From the NCBI GenBank assembly GCA_004210455.1, contig SEFA01000007.1, forward strand, positions 1 to 64,000: a stretch of DNA of 64,000 nt, in the 5' to 3' direction. The stretch is from Rubrivivax sp. (GTDB taxonomy: Bacteria > Pseudomonadota > Gammaproteobacteria > Burkholderiales > Burkholderiaceae_C). Below, one piece after another: positions 52,440-61,711 of this stretch. Below the pieces are notes generated by a model, which did no database searches, was not told where the DNA came from, and was given only the letters and a program-made list of their open reading frames with translations. How positions within the stretch are numbered: the stretch's first letter is position 1; each line of letters opens with the position of its first letter. The translations under genes and the position numbers were made by a program.

Positions 52440-54076
52440 CCGGCATCCAGTGGATCGACCAGGCCCGTGCGGAGGGGCTCGCGCCCGCGGACCCGTCCGC
52501 AGTGTCACGGCCCTGGCCCGTCGTGCTGCTGACGGCGCTGGGGGCCTGGCTGGCGGCGGTGCCCTTCCTGGCCATGTTCTTCGCGCTGTTCGGCTCCGCC
52601 ATCGAGCGCGAGGGCGTCGGCTACTTCTTCGGCGTCTCGTTGATCGTCCTTTCGGTGCTGATGCTGCGATCGCGCGGGATCGCGCTGTTCCTGGAGCAGG
52701 CCGCCGTGCCCCTGCTGATCACGGGGCTGGTGCTGCTGTTCTTCGCGCTGGGGAAAGACCTGCCCCCGGCGGGACTCGATGTCGTCGCGCTGCTGCTCGG
52801 TGTCGGGCTGGTCCTGCTGCTGAACGCGTCGTGGATGCGGGTGCTGCTCGGTGCGGCGATGGCCGCGCCGTTGGCGCATCTCGGCCATCTGGTGTTCAAG
52901 GAAGTGTTCTCGCTCACCTGGTATGAACGGCATGGCGGGATCGGCTGGGCGTTGGCCACGCTGTTGCTGCTCGTGGGCGTGGCCTTGCTGGCGCTGCAGC
53001 ATCAGGTCGGACGGCGCGCGCCGTCAGCCCGTCAGGCTGCGTTGCTCGAACCGGTACTGACCGGCTGGTGGGTGGCGGTGCTTGCGGCTTTTGCCATGGC
53101 AGCGGGTTGGTCGTTCGCGGCAGGTGGCGCGCTCGGAAGCGTCTTCCGGGGCGCGACACCGGGGCTGGCGGCATCGGACGACACGCTGATCTGGGCGTCG
53201 AGGATCGTGTCGGCGTTGCTGACGGTGGTCGCGGCCGCGTGGCTGTGGCGTCGGTGGCGTCCTGCGGGCTCGGCGCGCTTGACTCCGCCGCTGCTGGTGC
53301 TGGTGGCGCTTGCCGCGCTGATGCCGGCGCTCGGCGGCATCCTGCTGGTACTGGCCCTCATGGCATCGACCCGCCGCTGGCGCCTGGCCGCGCTGGCCGG
53401 CGCGGCGGCCGTGTGGGCCATCGGCGCGCTCTACTACGAGTGGCAACTGCCGCTCGCGCACAAGTCGCTGGCGCTGGTCGCCGCCGGCGCGGTGCTGGCG
53501 GCGTGGGTGCGATGGCTGGCGTGGCATCCAGTCCGGTCATCGTCGGAGGAGGGCGCTCGTCCGGTACTCGCGCTACGCGGTGCGAAGGCGCTGCTGCTCG
53601 GCGCGGGCGTGCTGTCGCTTGTCCTCGTGAACGTCCTGATCGCCGCGCGTGAGCAGTTGATCGCCGAGGGCCGGCCCGTCTTCGTGAAGCTCGCGCCGGT
53701 CGATCCACGCTCGCTGATGCAGGGCGACTACATGCGGTTGAGCTACGACCTGCCGGGCGTGGCATGGCGAACCCGTTTCAACGGGGACGCCCCCATGCTG
53801 TGGGGTGCGCGGCAACGTGTCGCGGCGATGCTGGATGCGCGCGGCATCGTGCAGTCGTCGAAGTTGCTCGGACCCGACGAGGAGCCGCCAGCGGGTGCGC
53901 AGCTGCTGGAGCTGACACCCAAGGACGGCCGATGGACCTTCGTCTCCGACGCCTGGTTCTTCAAGGAAGGCGAGGCCGAACGCTGGCAGCCGGCCAAGTA
54001 CGGCGAGTTCCGCGTGACGCCCGAGGGCAAGGGCCTGCTGGTGCGCGTGGTGGGGGAGGATCTGAAGCCGCTGTGA
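52436..54076 (+). CDS. DUF4401 membrane protein fused to a GDYXXLXY domain
   Basis: This 546-residue protein has an N-terminal half of about ten membrane helices (DUF4401-like). Another helix near residue 390 leads to a C-terminal extracytoplasmic GDYXXLXY domain, where the signature is LMQGDYMRLSYDLP. Elsewhere these two units are separate genes; here they are fused. It is coupled to the DUF2157 gene by a 4-bp overlap. The role of the group is unknown; the pairing suggests an envelope complex. Confidence 0.9.
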   Translation: MTGIQWIDQARAEGLAPADPSAVSRPWPVVLLTALGAWLAAVPFLAMFFALFGSAIEREGVGYFFGVSLIVLSVLMLRSRGIALFLEQAAVPLLITGLVLLFFALGKDLPPAGLDVVALLLGVGLVLLLNASWMRVLLGAAMAAPLAHLGHLVFKEVFSLTWYERHGGIGWALATLLLLVGVALLALQHQVGRRAPSARQAALLEPVLTGWWVAVLAAFAMAAGWSFAAGGALGSVFRGATPGLAASDDTLIWASRIVSALLTVVAAAWLWRRWRPAGSARLTPPLLVLVALAALMPALGGILLVLALMASTRRWRLAALAGAAAVWAIGALYYEWQLPLAHKSLALVAAGAVLAAWVRWLAWHPVRSSSEEGARPVLALRGAKALLLGAGVLSLVLVNVLIAAREQLIAEGRPVFVKLAPVDPRSLMQGDYMRLSYDLPGVAWRTRFNGDAPMLWGARQRVAAMLDARGIVQSSKLLGPDEEPPAGAQLLELTPKDGRWTFVSDAWFFKEGEAERWQPAKYGEFRVTPEGKGLLVRVVGEDLKPL

Positions 54077-54080
54077 GCGA

Positions 54081-54467
54081 TCAGCCCGCTGCCGGTCCCC
54101 AGCCTTCGATGGCCACTTGATAGTGGGTCGACCTGCCGGAACCAAAGCGCCGCAGACACCCGAGTGCTTCCAGCTCCAGCAATTCCCGGGAGGCGGTGGC
54201 GCGCGAGGTCTCGCCGATCTGCTCGTACTTGCGCGTGCTCATGCCGCCTTCGATTCCCGCGGGCCCCGCCTCGATCAACGTGTTCAGCACGGCACGTTGG
54301 CGCGGCCCGATGTCGTGGCTTCCATGTTGTGCCCAGAAACGGGACTTGGCCAACCTCTCGTCGATGGCTTGCGTTGCGCGTTCGCACGATGCGTGCACCT
54401 GCTGCAGAAACCACATGACCCAGGCCTTCACGGATGCTTCGCCGTGCTGATCAGCGAATCGCCTCAT
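54081..54467 (-). pseudogene. C-terminal remnant of a Fic-family protein
   Basis: This 128-residue frame matches only the C-terminal part of DUF4172-type Fic proteins. A helical segment (WVMWFLQQVHASCERATQAIDERLAKSRFWAQHG) is followed by a winged HTH (GPRQRAVLNTLIEAGPAG, TSRATASRELLELEALGCLRRFGSGRSTHYQV). The catalytic Fic core HPFxxGNGR is missing upstream, where an unrelated frame lies. I treat it as a remnant, although a short stand-alone HTH regulator is possible. Confidence 0.6.
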
Positions 54468-54474
54468 CCAGGGG

Positions 54475-54762
54475 TCACTCCGCCAAGCCTTCCGGCTCCC
54501 CGCCGTCCACCATCAGATCGATGAGTTCCTTCAGGAACGCGAGGGCTTCCTCGGAGGTGGCAAAGTAGTACTCCCCGCCGAGGTCGGCGGCGTCGCCGTC
54601 CGGGCCGACGTGGACGACGGACCAGCCTTCCGCGCCGCCCCCGATCGCGCAGATCCCGAAACTGCCGGGCGCCAGGTCTCTCGCGGAGCCGGCGGTGACG
54701 AAGATGTCCTTGCCCCGATGGGCGAAATAACGTTTGAGCACGAGGAGTTGGAATGAAGGCAA
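54475..54762 (-). CDS. small hypothetical protein (95 aa)
   Basis: This 95-residue acidic protein has a beta-rich start (FVTAGSARDLAPGSFGICAIGG, GWSVVHVGPDGDAADLGGEYYFATSEEALAFLKELIDLMV). No family is recognised. Its first 10 bp overlap the divergent DUF427 gene start, so the true start may be further in (a GTG at Val7 is possible). It ends 7 bp before the Fic remnant on the same strand. The composition looks like a real protein, but support is moderate. Confidence 0.45.
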   Translation of the reverse strand: MPSFQLLVLKRYFAHRGKDIFVTAGSARDLAPGSFGICAIGGGAEGWSVVHVGPDGDAADLGGEYYFATSEEALAFLKELIDLMVDGGEPEGLAE

Positions 54763-55034
54763 TCTGGAACGGCGAAGTCATCGCCGAAAGCGACGACACC
54801 GTGGTGGTCGAGGGAAATCATTACTTCCCCGTCGCCTCGCTGAAGCGCGAGTTCACCACGTTCAGCAATCACCGCACGTCCTGCCCCTGGAAGGGCCAGG
54901 CGCACTACTTTAGCCTCATGGTCCACGGCGACATGAACCCGGACGCCGTCTGGTATTACCCGGAACCCTCCGAGGCCGCCGCCGAGATCAAGGACCGCGT
55001 CGCCTTCTGGAAGGGCGTCCAGGTCACCGAGTGA
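54753..55034 (+). CDS. DUF427 domain protein
   Basis: This 93-residue DUF427 protein has the typical sequence MKAIWNGEVIAESDDTVVVEGNHYFP, TTFSNHRTSCPWKGQAHYFSLMV and DAVWYYPEPSEAAAEIKDRVAFW. It is a small beta-rich cytoplasmic protein whose function is not established. A good upstream AGGAGTTGGA supports the ATG at 54753. It overlaps the convergent mltA 3' end by 11 bp. Confidence 0.93.
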   Translation: MKAIWNGEVIAESDDTVVVEGNHYFPVASLKREFTTFSNHRTSCPWKGQAHYFSLMVHGDMNPDAVWYYPEPSEAAAEIKDRVAFWKGVQVTE

Positions 55035-56265
55035 GCTGGCCGCCGCCGGTCGGCCCCATGGCCGAGCCGGCCGGTCCTGCGTCCTTGGGCCACAGCGCCC
55101 AGAGACGCAACGGCTGCTTCATCCGGCCGGCCTGCGTCTCGGCCGCCTCGCCCCAGCCCCAGAAGTAGTCCGCCCGCACCGCGCCGACGATCGCCGCGCC
55201 GGTGTCCTGCGCCATCACCAGCCGCCGCATCGGCGTCGTCGACAGCGGCTCGGTCGTGTCCAGCCAGACCGGCGTGCCGTACGGGATGCTGGCCTTGTCC
55301 ACCGCGATCGACCGCCCCGGCGTCAGCGGCACGCCCTGACCCCCGCGCGGTCCGACCGCCAGATCGGGCAACGGTTCCTCGCGGAAGAAAACGTATCGCG
55401 GGTTCGCCCACATCGCCTCCTTGAGCCGCTGCGGATTGCGGCGCCCCCAGTCCTTGATGCCCGGCCACGACGCCTCCGTGGCCCGCAACTCGCCCTGGGC
55501 GATCAGCCACTGGCCCATCGACCGGTAGGGCTGCTCGTTGTGCGCCGCGAAGGACAGCCGCACCCAGCGGCTTCTGCCGTCGCGTTCGGTCACGCGCAGC
55601 CGGCCGCTGCCCTGGATCTGCATCACCAGCGCGTCCAGCGGGTCCTGCACCCAGGCCAGGCTGAGCCGCGACAGCGCCGCGTTGCTCTCGATCTGCTGGC
55701 GCGTGTCGTAAGGCTTGCGCTGTGCCAGGTCTTGCGGCGGGGCCAGCAACGGAACGCGGAAATCCCCCAGCGCCTGGCGCCGCGCCGCGAGCTCGGGTTC
55801 GTAGTAGCCGGTCGCCACGCCTTCGCGCTGACCGTCCGGCGACTCGACACGATAGGGCTGCAGGTGCTTCATCAGCCAGACCATGGCGTCCCAGTCGCCG
55901 CCCGGCTTGTAGGCGCGGGCCTGCGCGCAGATCGCGCTCCAGCCGGGCATGGGCTTCTCGCAGCCGCGCAGCAGCGCGGGCCACCATTCCAGGGCGCGGT
56001 CCTCGCCCCAGCCGGGCAGCTCGCTCCACAGGGCCGCGACCCAGCGCGAACGTTCGCGTCGAAGGACGCGCCGGCCGGCGCTGTCGTCCTGGCCGTTGAG
56101 CAGTTTCTCGGGATCGATCGTCGATGCCGCCGCAGCGGTCGCGGGAACGAGAAGTGCCGCGGACAAGGCGCCGGACAAGGCGGCGGATGCGGCGCCCAGC
56201 GCGCCTAGAATCGCCAGCGCCGCGCTCCAGCGGCGAGTTCTGCAACGGATCGGACCACGAATCAT
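55024..56265 (-). CDS. mltA: membrane-bound lytic murein transglycosylase A
   Basis: This 413-residue enzyme cleaves peptidoglycan glycan strands, forming 1,6-anhydro ends. A hydrophobic export segment at about 14-40 is followed by the MltA fold: TGYYEPELAARRQALGDFRVPLL, DALVMQIQGSGRLRV, RLSFAAHNEQPYRSMGQWLI, and the 3D domain VMAQDTGAAIVGAVRADYFWGWGEAAE with the catalytic Asp. The start at 56265 places the signal correctly. No lipobox Cys is obvious in this N-terminus. It is divergent from, and overlaps by 2 bp, a small membrane-protein gene. Confidence 0.92.
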   Translation of the reverse strand: MIRGPIRCRTRRWSAALAILGALGAASAALSGALSAALLVPATAAAASTIDPEKLLNGQDDSAGRRVLRRERSRWVAALWSELPGWGEDRALEWWPALLRGCEKPMPGWSAICAQARAYKPGGDWDAMVWLMKHLQPYRVESPDGQREGVATGYYEPELAARRQALGDFRVPLLAPPQDLAQRKPYDTRQQIESNAALSRLSLAWVQDPLDALVMQIQGSGRLRVTERDGRSRWVRLSFAAHNEQPYRSMGQWLIAQGELRATEASWPGIKDWGRRNPQRLKEAMWANPRYVFFREEPLPDLAVGPRGGQGVPLTPGRSIAVDKASIPYGTPVWLDTTEPLSTTPMRRLVMAQDTGAAIVGAVRADYFWGWGEAAETQAGRMKQPLRLWALWPKDAGPAGSAMGPTGGGQLTR

Positions 56266-56383
56266 GGGCGTGATTTTGCTGGAGGCGCTCGGCGCGCTCG
56301 CGCTGCTCATCTTCATCGTCTGGTGGACGATGTTCTCGGGCCGCAAGCGCGGGGAGCGTCCCGACGACAGCGACGCCGCCTGA
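56264..56383 (+). CDS. small single-pass membrane protein (39 aa)
   Basis: This 39-codon frame starts with ATG at 56264 and encodes one helix (VILLEALGALALLIFIVWWTMF) followed by a charged tail, SGRKRGERPDDSDAA. The helix-WWTMFSGR-charged tail pattern looks like a small conserved Burkholderiales membrane protein. It lies between the divergent mltA and the convergent Gcr-type gene and overlaps the mltA start codon. It is too short for most gene finders. Function unknown. Confidence 0.5.
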   Translation: MGVILLEALGALALLIFIVWWTMFSGRKRGERPDDSDAA

Positions 56384-56408
56384 GCGACGCCGCATCCGAC
56401 CCGTCGCC

Positions 56409-58427
56409 TCACCCCTTCGGCGGGACGAGGAAACTCATCGGCTGACGGCGCATGCGGGCCCAGATCGCCCCGCGCACGCGCTTCTGATCGGCCAGCCGGA
56501 TCCCGCGGGAGCGCAGCGCCACCTTGAACGCCAGGAAGAAGCTGACACCCACGTTCAGCACGCCGGTCCCCAGGATGCTGATCACGCAGAGCCAGAACGG
56601 CCAGTGCTTCAAGACGTCGAGGCCCAGCGCGCCGGCCGCGGCGGCCAGTTGGCCGGTCGACAGCGTGACGTGGCGGACCTCGATCGGCAGGCCGAAAAAG
56701 CCCAGCAGCGCCGGCACCAGGCCGAGCATCAGGCCCAGGCTGATGTTGGCGGTCAGTCCGGAGATGTTGTCGCGCCACCAGCGGGACCAGCGCGCCGCCC
56801 GGCTTGCGCCCAGCCGCGCGACGATGCGCGGGTTCCACGCGATCGCGCTGTCCAGGCGGTGGAAGACGAACCAGTTCTCGACCCAGCCCGCGATCAGGCT
56901 GGACGCGAACAGCAGCACCCCGGTGAAGGCGGCGAAGAGCAGCGACGGCCCCAGCACCGTCAGCGAATGCAGCACGTGCTCGGCTTCCTTGGCGCCGACC
57001 AGCGGCTTGCCGAAACTCAACCATGCCGCCAGCTGCACGACCAGCACCATCGGCGCCGCCAGCGCGAGGTTGCCGATGATCCCCGCCGTCTGCGAGCGGA
57101 ACAGGTGCGCGACCTCGTCGACGAAGGCCTGCAGGCCGGGCTCGCTGTCGATGTGGCGGAGCTTGTCGGCCAGCGCGGGCGCGGTCATCGCAGGCTGCTT
57201 GGTCGCGACGGTCCAGTGCAGCAGCAGGATGAGCACGAAGCTGCCCGCGTAGTTCACGCCGGACCAGAAGCCGCCCCAGAACGCGGACAGGCCCAGCGCC
57301 ATGATCGCGAACTTCATGAAGGTCGTGCCCGCGATCACCAGCCCGCCGCCGCCGGCGCGGCGCAGCATGTCGCCGTATTCCTCGCGGTTGCGGGTGATGT
57401 AGTGCTCGCCGGTCTCGGCGCTGCGTTCGGCGACTTTGCGCGCCAGCAGCGAGTAGTGCCGCGCGAACAGCGTGCGGATGCTGCGCCGGTCGTGCACGAC
57501 CGCCACCAGCGCCGCCACCAGCCGCAGCAGCTCGCGCTGCGGGTGATCCGCCAGCAGCACCGCCAGCAGGTCCTCGACGCGGCGCAGCCGCGCCTGCATC
57601 TGCTCGACGCCGAACATCAGGTCCACCGAAACACCGTGTTCCTCGAGGTGATCCGGCACGGAGCGCACCGCCGCCCGGCATTCGTCGAGCAGGCCGCGCA
57701 GGTACTGCAGTTGGCCGGGGAGGGCGGCCCGGTCGTTCTCGACGAGCGCATGCTCGACCTGCTCCCAGGCCGTGGCGAGGTTGCGGAACGGCCGGCGCGC
57801 GAGCAGCAGCGGATCCATGCGCACGCGCAGCGCGCCGGACAGGCCGGCCGAGCGCACCGAGCTCACCAGCACCGTGATCGCGGCGCGCATCTCCTCGCGC
57901 CAGTCGCCTTCCGGCGCGCCGGCGAACAGCAGACCCAGCCGCTGCAGCAACTCGTCGTCGACGGCGGCGATCCACTGCTCGTCGGCCTCGTGCGGGAACA
58001 GCAGCTCGAAGAGTTCGGACAGGTCCTTGGTGTCCGCGCTCAGCGGCAGCAGACGCCGGCGCAGCCGGCCGAGGAATTCGTTCCACAGCGCCATGCGCGG
58101 GGCGAAGCCGACCTCGGCGAACAGGCTGATCGCGTCGACGTCGGCCCAGACGCTGGCGATGACCTCGGCGAAGGCCTTCGCATGATCCGGGTGGCGCTCC
58201 AGCATGCGGAGCAGGTAGCGGAGGCGGCGGATCGGCAGCGGGGCGGACGGTGCTGCGGGCGCCGCCGGTTCGTCACCGGCCGGCGCGGGCGCCCGGTCGT
58301 CCTTGAGCGGCGCGTGGCGCAGCCATTCGATCAATCGCACCAGCCAGAGGTTGCGCTCGGCGAGCGGCGCTTGCGGATGCGCCGCGTTCAGCAGCGCGGT
58401 GAGGTCCCAGCCCTGGCGTCGGAACAT
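56409..58427 (-). CDS. Gcr-type (SpecificRecomb) membrane protein
   Basis: This 672-residue protein of PF10136 is usually annotated as site-specific recombinase. The first half is soluble and helical (LRYLLRMLERHPDHAKAFAEVI, RRLLPLSADTKDLSELFELLFPHEADEQW). The second half has about six membrane helices (GGLVIAGTTFMKFAIMALGLSAFWGGFW, SLTVLGPSLLFAAFTGVLLFASSLIAGWVENWF). The helices make a classical recombinase role doubtful; no integrase catalytic motif is seen. Its start overlaps the apaG stop by one base, so the two are coupled. Confidence 0.88.
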   Translation of the reverse strand: MFRRQGWDLTALLNAAHPQAPLAERNLWLVRLIEWLRHAPLKDDRAPAPAGDEPAAPAAPSAPLPIRRLRYLLRMLERHPDHAKAFAEVIASVWADVDAISLFAEVGFAPRMALWNEFLGRLRRRLLPLSADTKDLSELFELLFPHEADEQWIAAVDDELLQRLGLLFAGAPEGDWREEMRAAITVLVSSVRSAGLSGALRVRMDPLLLARRPFRNLATAWEQVEHALVENDRAALPGQLQYLRGLLDECRAAVRSVPDHLEEHGVSVDLMFGVEQMQARLRRVEDLLAVLLADHPQRELLRLVAALVAVVHDRRSIRTLFARHYSLLARKVAERSAETGEHYITRNREEYGDMLRRAGGGGLVIAGTTFMKFAIMALGLSAFWGGFWSGVNYAGSFVLILLLHWTVATKQPAMTAPALADKLRHIDSEPGLQAFVDEVAHLFRSQTAGIIGNLALAAPMVLVVQLAAWLSFGKPLVGAKEAEHVLHSLTVLGPSLLFAAFTGVLLFASSLIAGWVENWFVFHRLDSAIAWNPRIVARLGASRAARWSRWWRDNISGLTANISLGLMLGLVPALLGFFGLPIEVRHVTLSTGQLAAAAGALGLDVLKHWPFWLCVISILGTGVLNVGVSFFLAFKVALRSRGIRLADQKRVRGAIWARMRRQPMSFLVPPKG

Positions 58428-58801
58428 CAATGCAGGGATCCGGAGTCGGCCAGCAGGAACTCGGGCACGTCGGCGTGGAAGACCTCGGCCTTGTCCGTGA
58501 CGCACAGGAAACGGCCGCTCATGGTGCCGTGGCGGGTCGCGATCTGGGCCCAGGAGCTGTACTGGAAGCGTTCGCCCGGCTGCAGCAGCGGCTGGTGGCC
58601 GACGACGGCCAGCCCATGCACTTCCTGCACCTTGCCGTTCCCGTCCACGATGGTCCAGTGGCGGCCGATCAGCTGGGCGGTGACGTCGCCCCGGTTCTCG
58701 ATCGTCACGGTGTAGCCGTAGGCAAACTCGTTGCGGTCCGGGAAGGTCTGGTCGGCGATCGGCTCGACGGCCACGCTGCAATGGAAGTGCGGATGTGCCA
58801 T
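58427..58801 (-). CDS. apaG: ApaG domain protein
   Basis: This 124-residue ApaG/CorD-type protein has a fibronectin-III-like fold. Signatures are YTVTIENRGDVTAQLIGRHWTIVDGNGKVQEVHGLAVVGHQPLLQPGERFQYSS and TRHGTMSGRFLCVTDKAEVFHADVPEF. ApaG has been linked to cobalt and magnesium resistance and to diadenosine tetraphosphate metabolism in enterics, but its biochemical role is uncertain. It is coupled to the downstream Gcr-type gene and divergent from a solute-binding protein. Confidence 0.97.
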   Translation of the reverse strand: MAHPHFHCSVAVEPIADQTFPDRNEFAYGYTVTIENRGDVTAQLIGRHWTIVDGNGKVQEVHGLAVVGHQPLLQPGERFQYSSWAQIATRHGTMSGRFLCVTDKAEVFHADVPEFLLADSGSLH

Positions 58802-58923
58802 CGGCGGATTCTAGGGAATCTCCCGGGCCCGTCGTGGGCTATGCTGGTTACCGCACAGAGCAGAACCAGAACCCGCTCGAACGGACCACCAACGCGACCG
58901 GCACGCCTCCGGCGCCATCCGTC

Positions 58924-59805
58924 ATGGAGACAAGGGCAGGACACCCGACGGCAGTTCCCCGACCCAATCGACGCCAGGCCATGGCGCGCGGCTGCGCGCT
59001 GGTCGGCGTGGCCGCCGCCGTCGGCGTCGATCTCAGCGGGGTCGCGGCGAATTCGGCGATGGCGGCACCGCCCGGGCCTCCGACGCCCGCGGCGTCGGGC
59101 GCCGGGGCGACAGGATCGTTGACGCTGCGCAGCGCCGCGCAGGCGGGCGCGCCGGCCAAGTACGCGTCGGGCGATCCCCAGCGTCCTGGCCTGTGCGGCG
59201 AGATCGCCGCCGCCGTGATGCGGACCGATCCGGACCTCCACATCGAGGGCCTGCACCGGCAGGTGCCGCTGCGGCGCCTGGAGCTGATGCTGAGCAACGG
59301 CGATCTCGACGTCTTCTTCTGCCTGCTCAAGTCCGAACACCGCCATGCGCTGATGCGTTACCTGCCGGTGCCGCTGTACCGCATCTCGCATGTGCTGGCG
59401 ATGCGCGTCGGCGACGAACGCGCGCCGCGCACCTGGGACGAATTGCGCGCCTTCGCGCGCCGCCAACCCCTGCTGCTGGCGCAGGGCACCAAGCTGGCCG
59501 CGACGCTGCAGGAGGCGGACGTGGCTTTCATCGAATCCGCGCGCAGCGACAAGGAAGCGCTGCAGATGCTGGTGCGAGGCCGCGCAGCGGGCGTATACGG
59601 CCAGGATTTCAACCTGCGCCAGGCCGCGCGCGGCGCGGGCCTGGACTCGCGCGTGCGCATCGGGCCGCAGGTCTTCGAGGAGGAGACCCAGTACGTCGTC
59701 GTCTCCCGCCAGTTGCCCGAGGCGGTGGTGGAGCGGCTCACCGACCGCCTGCGCCAGATCAGCGCTTCCGGCGAGATCGCACGGCTCTCGGAGCGTTACC
59801 GCTAG
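58924..59805 (+). CDS. exported solute-binding protein, family 3-like
   Basis: This protein of about 293 residues has a twin-Arg-like N-terminus ([22 protein letters not shown]) and an Ala/Pro/Gly linker. A periplasmic binding-protein fold follows: [97 protein letters not shown]. No transporter genes are adjacent. The start is uncertain (58795, 58924 or 58981); I chose the ATG before the twin-Arg-like signal. The ligand is unknown. It is the third orphan binding protein in the window. Confidence 0.75.
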   Translation: METRAGHPTAVPRPNRRQAMARGCALVGVAAAVGVDLSGVAANSAMAAPPGPPTPAASGAGATGSLTLRSAAQAGAPAKYASGDPQRPGLCGEIAAAVMRTDPDLHIEGLHRQVPLRRLELMLSNGDLDVFFCLLKSEHRHALMRYLPVPLYRISHVLAMRVGDERAPRTWDELRAFARRQPLLLAQGTKLAATLQEADVAFIESARSDKEALQMLVRGRAAGVYGQDFNLRQAARGAGLDSRVRIGPQVFEEETQYVVVSRQLPEAVVERLTDRLRQISASGEIARLSERYR

Positions 59806-59879
59806 CGGGCGCGCCGACGCGCGACAGCCTTTCTACAATCGTCGTTTTTCTCCGCCAGCGGCTCCGCGCCCGCCCCGCC

Positions 59880-60566
59880 ATGAATCCGCCCACCTACCGC
59901 ATCGCCCCCAGCATCCTGTCCGCCGATTTCGCCAACCTGGGCGAGGAAGTCCGCAACGTGCTGGCTGCCGGCGCGGACTGGATCCATTTCGACGTGATGG
60001 ACAACCATTACGTGCCCAACCTGACCTTCGGGCCGATGGTCTGCGAGGCGCTGAAGAAGCATGCGGTGAAGCCCGACGGCACGCCGGCGCCGATCGACGT
60101 CCACCTGATGGTGCAGCCGGTGGACAGCCTGGCGCAGGCTTTCTGCCGCGCCGGCGCGAACCTGGTGAGCTTCCATCCCGAAGCCAGCCAGCACGTCGAC
60201 CGTACGATCCAGCTGATCAAGTCCGAGGGCGCGCAGGCGGGCCTGGTGTTCAACCCGGCCACGCCGCTGGACGTGCTGGAGTGGGTCATCGACAAGGTCG
60301 ACCTGGTGCTGATCATGAGCGTCAACCCGGGCTTCGGCGGCCAGAGCTTCATTCCCGGCGCGCTGAAGAAGCTGCAGCAGGCCAAGGCGATGATCCTGGC
60401 CAGCGGCCGCGACATCCGCCTGGAGATCGACGGCGGCGTGAAGGTCGACAACATCCGCGAGATCGCGGCCGCGGGTGCGGACACCTTCGTGGCGGGCTCG
60501 GCGATCTTCGGCAAGCCCGACTACCAGAGCGTCATCGACGCCATGCGCGCCGAGCTGGCGCTCTGA
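59880..60566 (+). CDS. rpe: ribulose-phosphate 3-epimerase
   Basis: This 228-residue TIM-barrel enzyme interconverts ribulose 5-phosphate and xylulose 5-phosphate in the pentose phosphate and Calvin pathways. Signatures are [36 protein letters not shown] (metal-binding His and Asp), [36 protein letters not shown] and FVAGSAIFG. Length and motifs are complete. It is in line with the phosphatase and Tag genes downstream. Confidence 0.97.
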   Translation: MNPPTYRIAPSILSADFANLGEEVRNVLAAGADWIHFDVMDNHYVPNLTFGPMVCEALKKHAVKPDGTPAPIDVHLMVQPVDSLAQAFCRAGANLVSFHPEASQHVDRTIQLIKSEGAQAGLVFNPATPLDVLEWVIDKVDLVLIMSVNPGFGGQSFIPGALKKLQQAKAMILASGRDIRLEIDGGVKVDNIREIAAAGADTFVAGSAIFGKPDYQSVIDAMRAELAL

Positions 60567-60594
60567 GCCCGGAAGCCCGGCCGCGTTGATCCCG

Positions 60595-61068
60595 GTGACC
60601 CGACTGCTGCTCGTCTGCGCGGCCAACCTGTGCCGCTCCCCGATGGCCGAGGCGGTGCTGCGCCTGCGCGCCGGCGAACTCGGCCTGACCGAGGTGCACT
60701 CGGCGGGGGTGTTCGCGTCCTCGCGCGCGCATCCGGTCGACAAGCGCGCGCTGGCCGTGCTGGAACAGCGCGGCTACGGCATGGACCGGCGCTGGCGCTC
60801 GCGGCAGGTGAAGACCGGCGACTTCGACCGCTACGACCTGATCCTGGCGATGGACCGCAACGTGCTGCGCGGCCTGAAGGCGGCGCGTCCGGCGGTCTCG
60901 CCGGCGAAGCTGGGGCTGTTCCTCGCCGGCATGACCGGGCTGGGCCTGGACGAGGTGCCCGATCCTTACTACGGCGCGGGCAACGGCTTCGTCCATGTGC
61001 TCGACCTGATCGAGGCGCGGGTGCACACCTGGCCGCGGGACGCGGCGGTGTTCTACAAGACGGGCTGA
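60595..61068 (+). CDS. low-molecular-weight protein-tyrosine phosphatase
   Basis: This 157-residue phosphatase has the signature CX5R loop LLVCAANLCRSP (Cys8, Arg14, Ser15) and the general-acid Asp in DEVPDPYYG. It is usually linked to exopolysaccharide export control or arsenate reduction; here the DPYYG form fits a tyrosine phosphatase. The start is the GTG at 60595 (MTRLLLVC); a TTG at 60586 is an alternative. It lies 28 bp after rpe and 22 bp before tag. Confidence 0.92.
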   Translation: MTRLLLVCAANLCRSPMAEAVLRLRAGELGLTEVHSAGVFASSRAHPVDKRALAVLEQRGYGMDRRWRSRQVKTGDFDRYDLILAMDRNVLRGLKAARPAVSPAKLGLFLAGMTGLGLDEVPDPYYGAGNGFVHVLDLIEARVHTWPRDAAVFYKTG

Positions 61069-61090
61069 GTCCAGACCCGGAGAGGCGGCG

Positions 61091-61699
61091 ATGAGCGATC
61101 GATTGGCGCAGGGCCCCGACGGCCAGTGGCGATGCAAGTGGTGCGAGGCCCCCGGCTTCGACATGTACCGCGACTACCACGACCAGGAATGGGGCTACCC
61201 CGTGCACGAGGACCGGCGGCTGTTCGAGAAGCTCTGCCTGGAGGGCTTCCAGTCGGGGCTGTCGTGGCGGACCATCCTCGCCAAGCGTGAGAACTTCCGG
61301 AAGGCGTTCAAGCAGTTCGAGATCGCCAAGGTCGCGACGTTCGGCGAAGCCGACGTCGCACGGCTGCTCGCGGACGAGGGCATCGTGCGCCACCGCGGCA
61401 AGATCGAAGCGGCGATCCACAACGCGTCCCGCGCGCTGGAGCTGCAGAAGGAAGCCGGCTCGCTGGCGGCATTCTTCTGGCGCTTCGAGGATCCGGAGGA
61501 GGGCGGCGGTGTGCGGGCGACGTCGGAGACGTCGGTGAAGCTCTCCAAGGAACTGAAGAAGCGCGGCTGGAAGTTCGTCGGACCGACGACCGTCTATGCG
61601 TTCATGCAGGCGATGGGGCTGATCAATGACCACGCGCCGGGATGCATCGGTCGTGAGGCCGCGGCGCGCGAGCGCAACGCGTTCAAGCCGCCGCGCTGA
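61091..61699 (+). CDS. tag: DNA-3-methyladenine glycosylase I
   Basis: This 202-residue base-excision enzyme removes 3-methyladenine from alkylated DNA. It has Tag signatures: an N-terminal Cys in CKWCEAPG, YRDYHDQEWGYPVHED, FEKLCLEGFQSGLSWRTILAKRENFRKAF, IVRHRGKIEAAIHNA, KFVGPTTVYAFMQAMGLINDHAPGC. The zinc ligands (Cys and His near the start, His and Cys in DHAPGC) are present. GGAGAGG upstream supports the start. It converges with the next gene. Confidence 0.96.
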   Translation: MSDRLAQGPDGQWRCKWCEAPGFDMYRDYHDQEWGYPVHEDRRLFEKLCLEGFQSGLSWRTILAKRENFRKAFKQFEIAKVATFGEADVARLLADEGIVRHRGKIEAAIHNASRALELQKEAGSLAAFFWRFEDPEEGGGVRATSETSVKLSKELKKRGWKFVGPTTVYAFMQAMGLINDHAPGCIGREAAARERNAFKPPR

Positions 61700-61711
61700 A
61701 CGTCCGCGCAC

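Noticed and set aside
56409-58427. Mobile element or integrase based on the name site-specific recombinase
   Set aside because: The protein is a multi-spanning membrane protein without integrase catalytic motifs, and sits in a conserved housekeeping neighbourhood with no flanking repeats.
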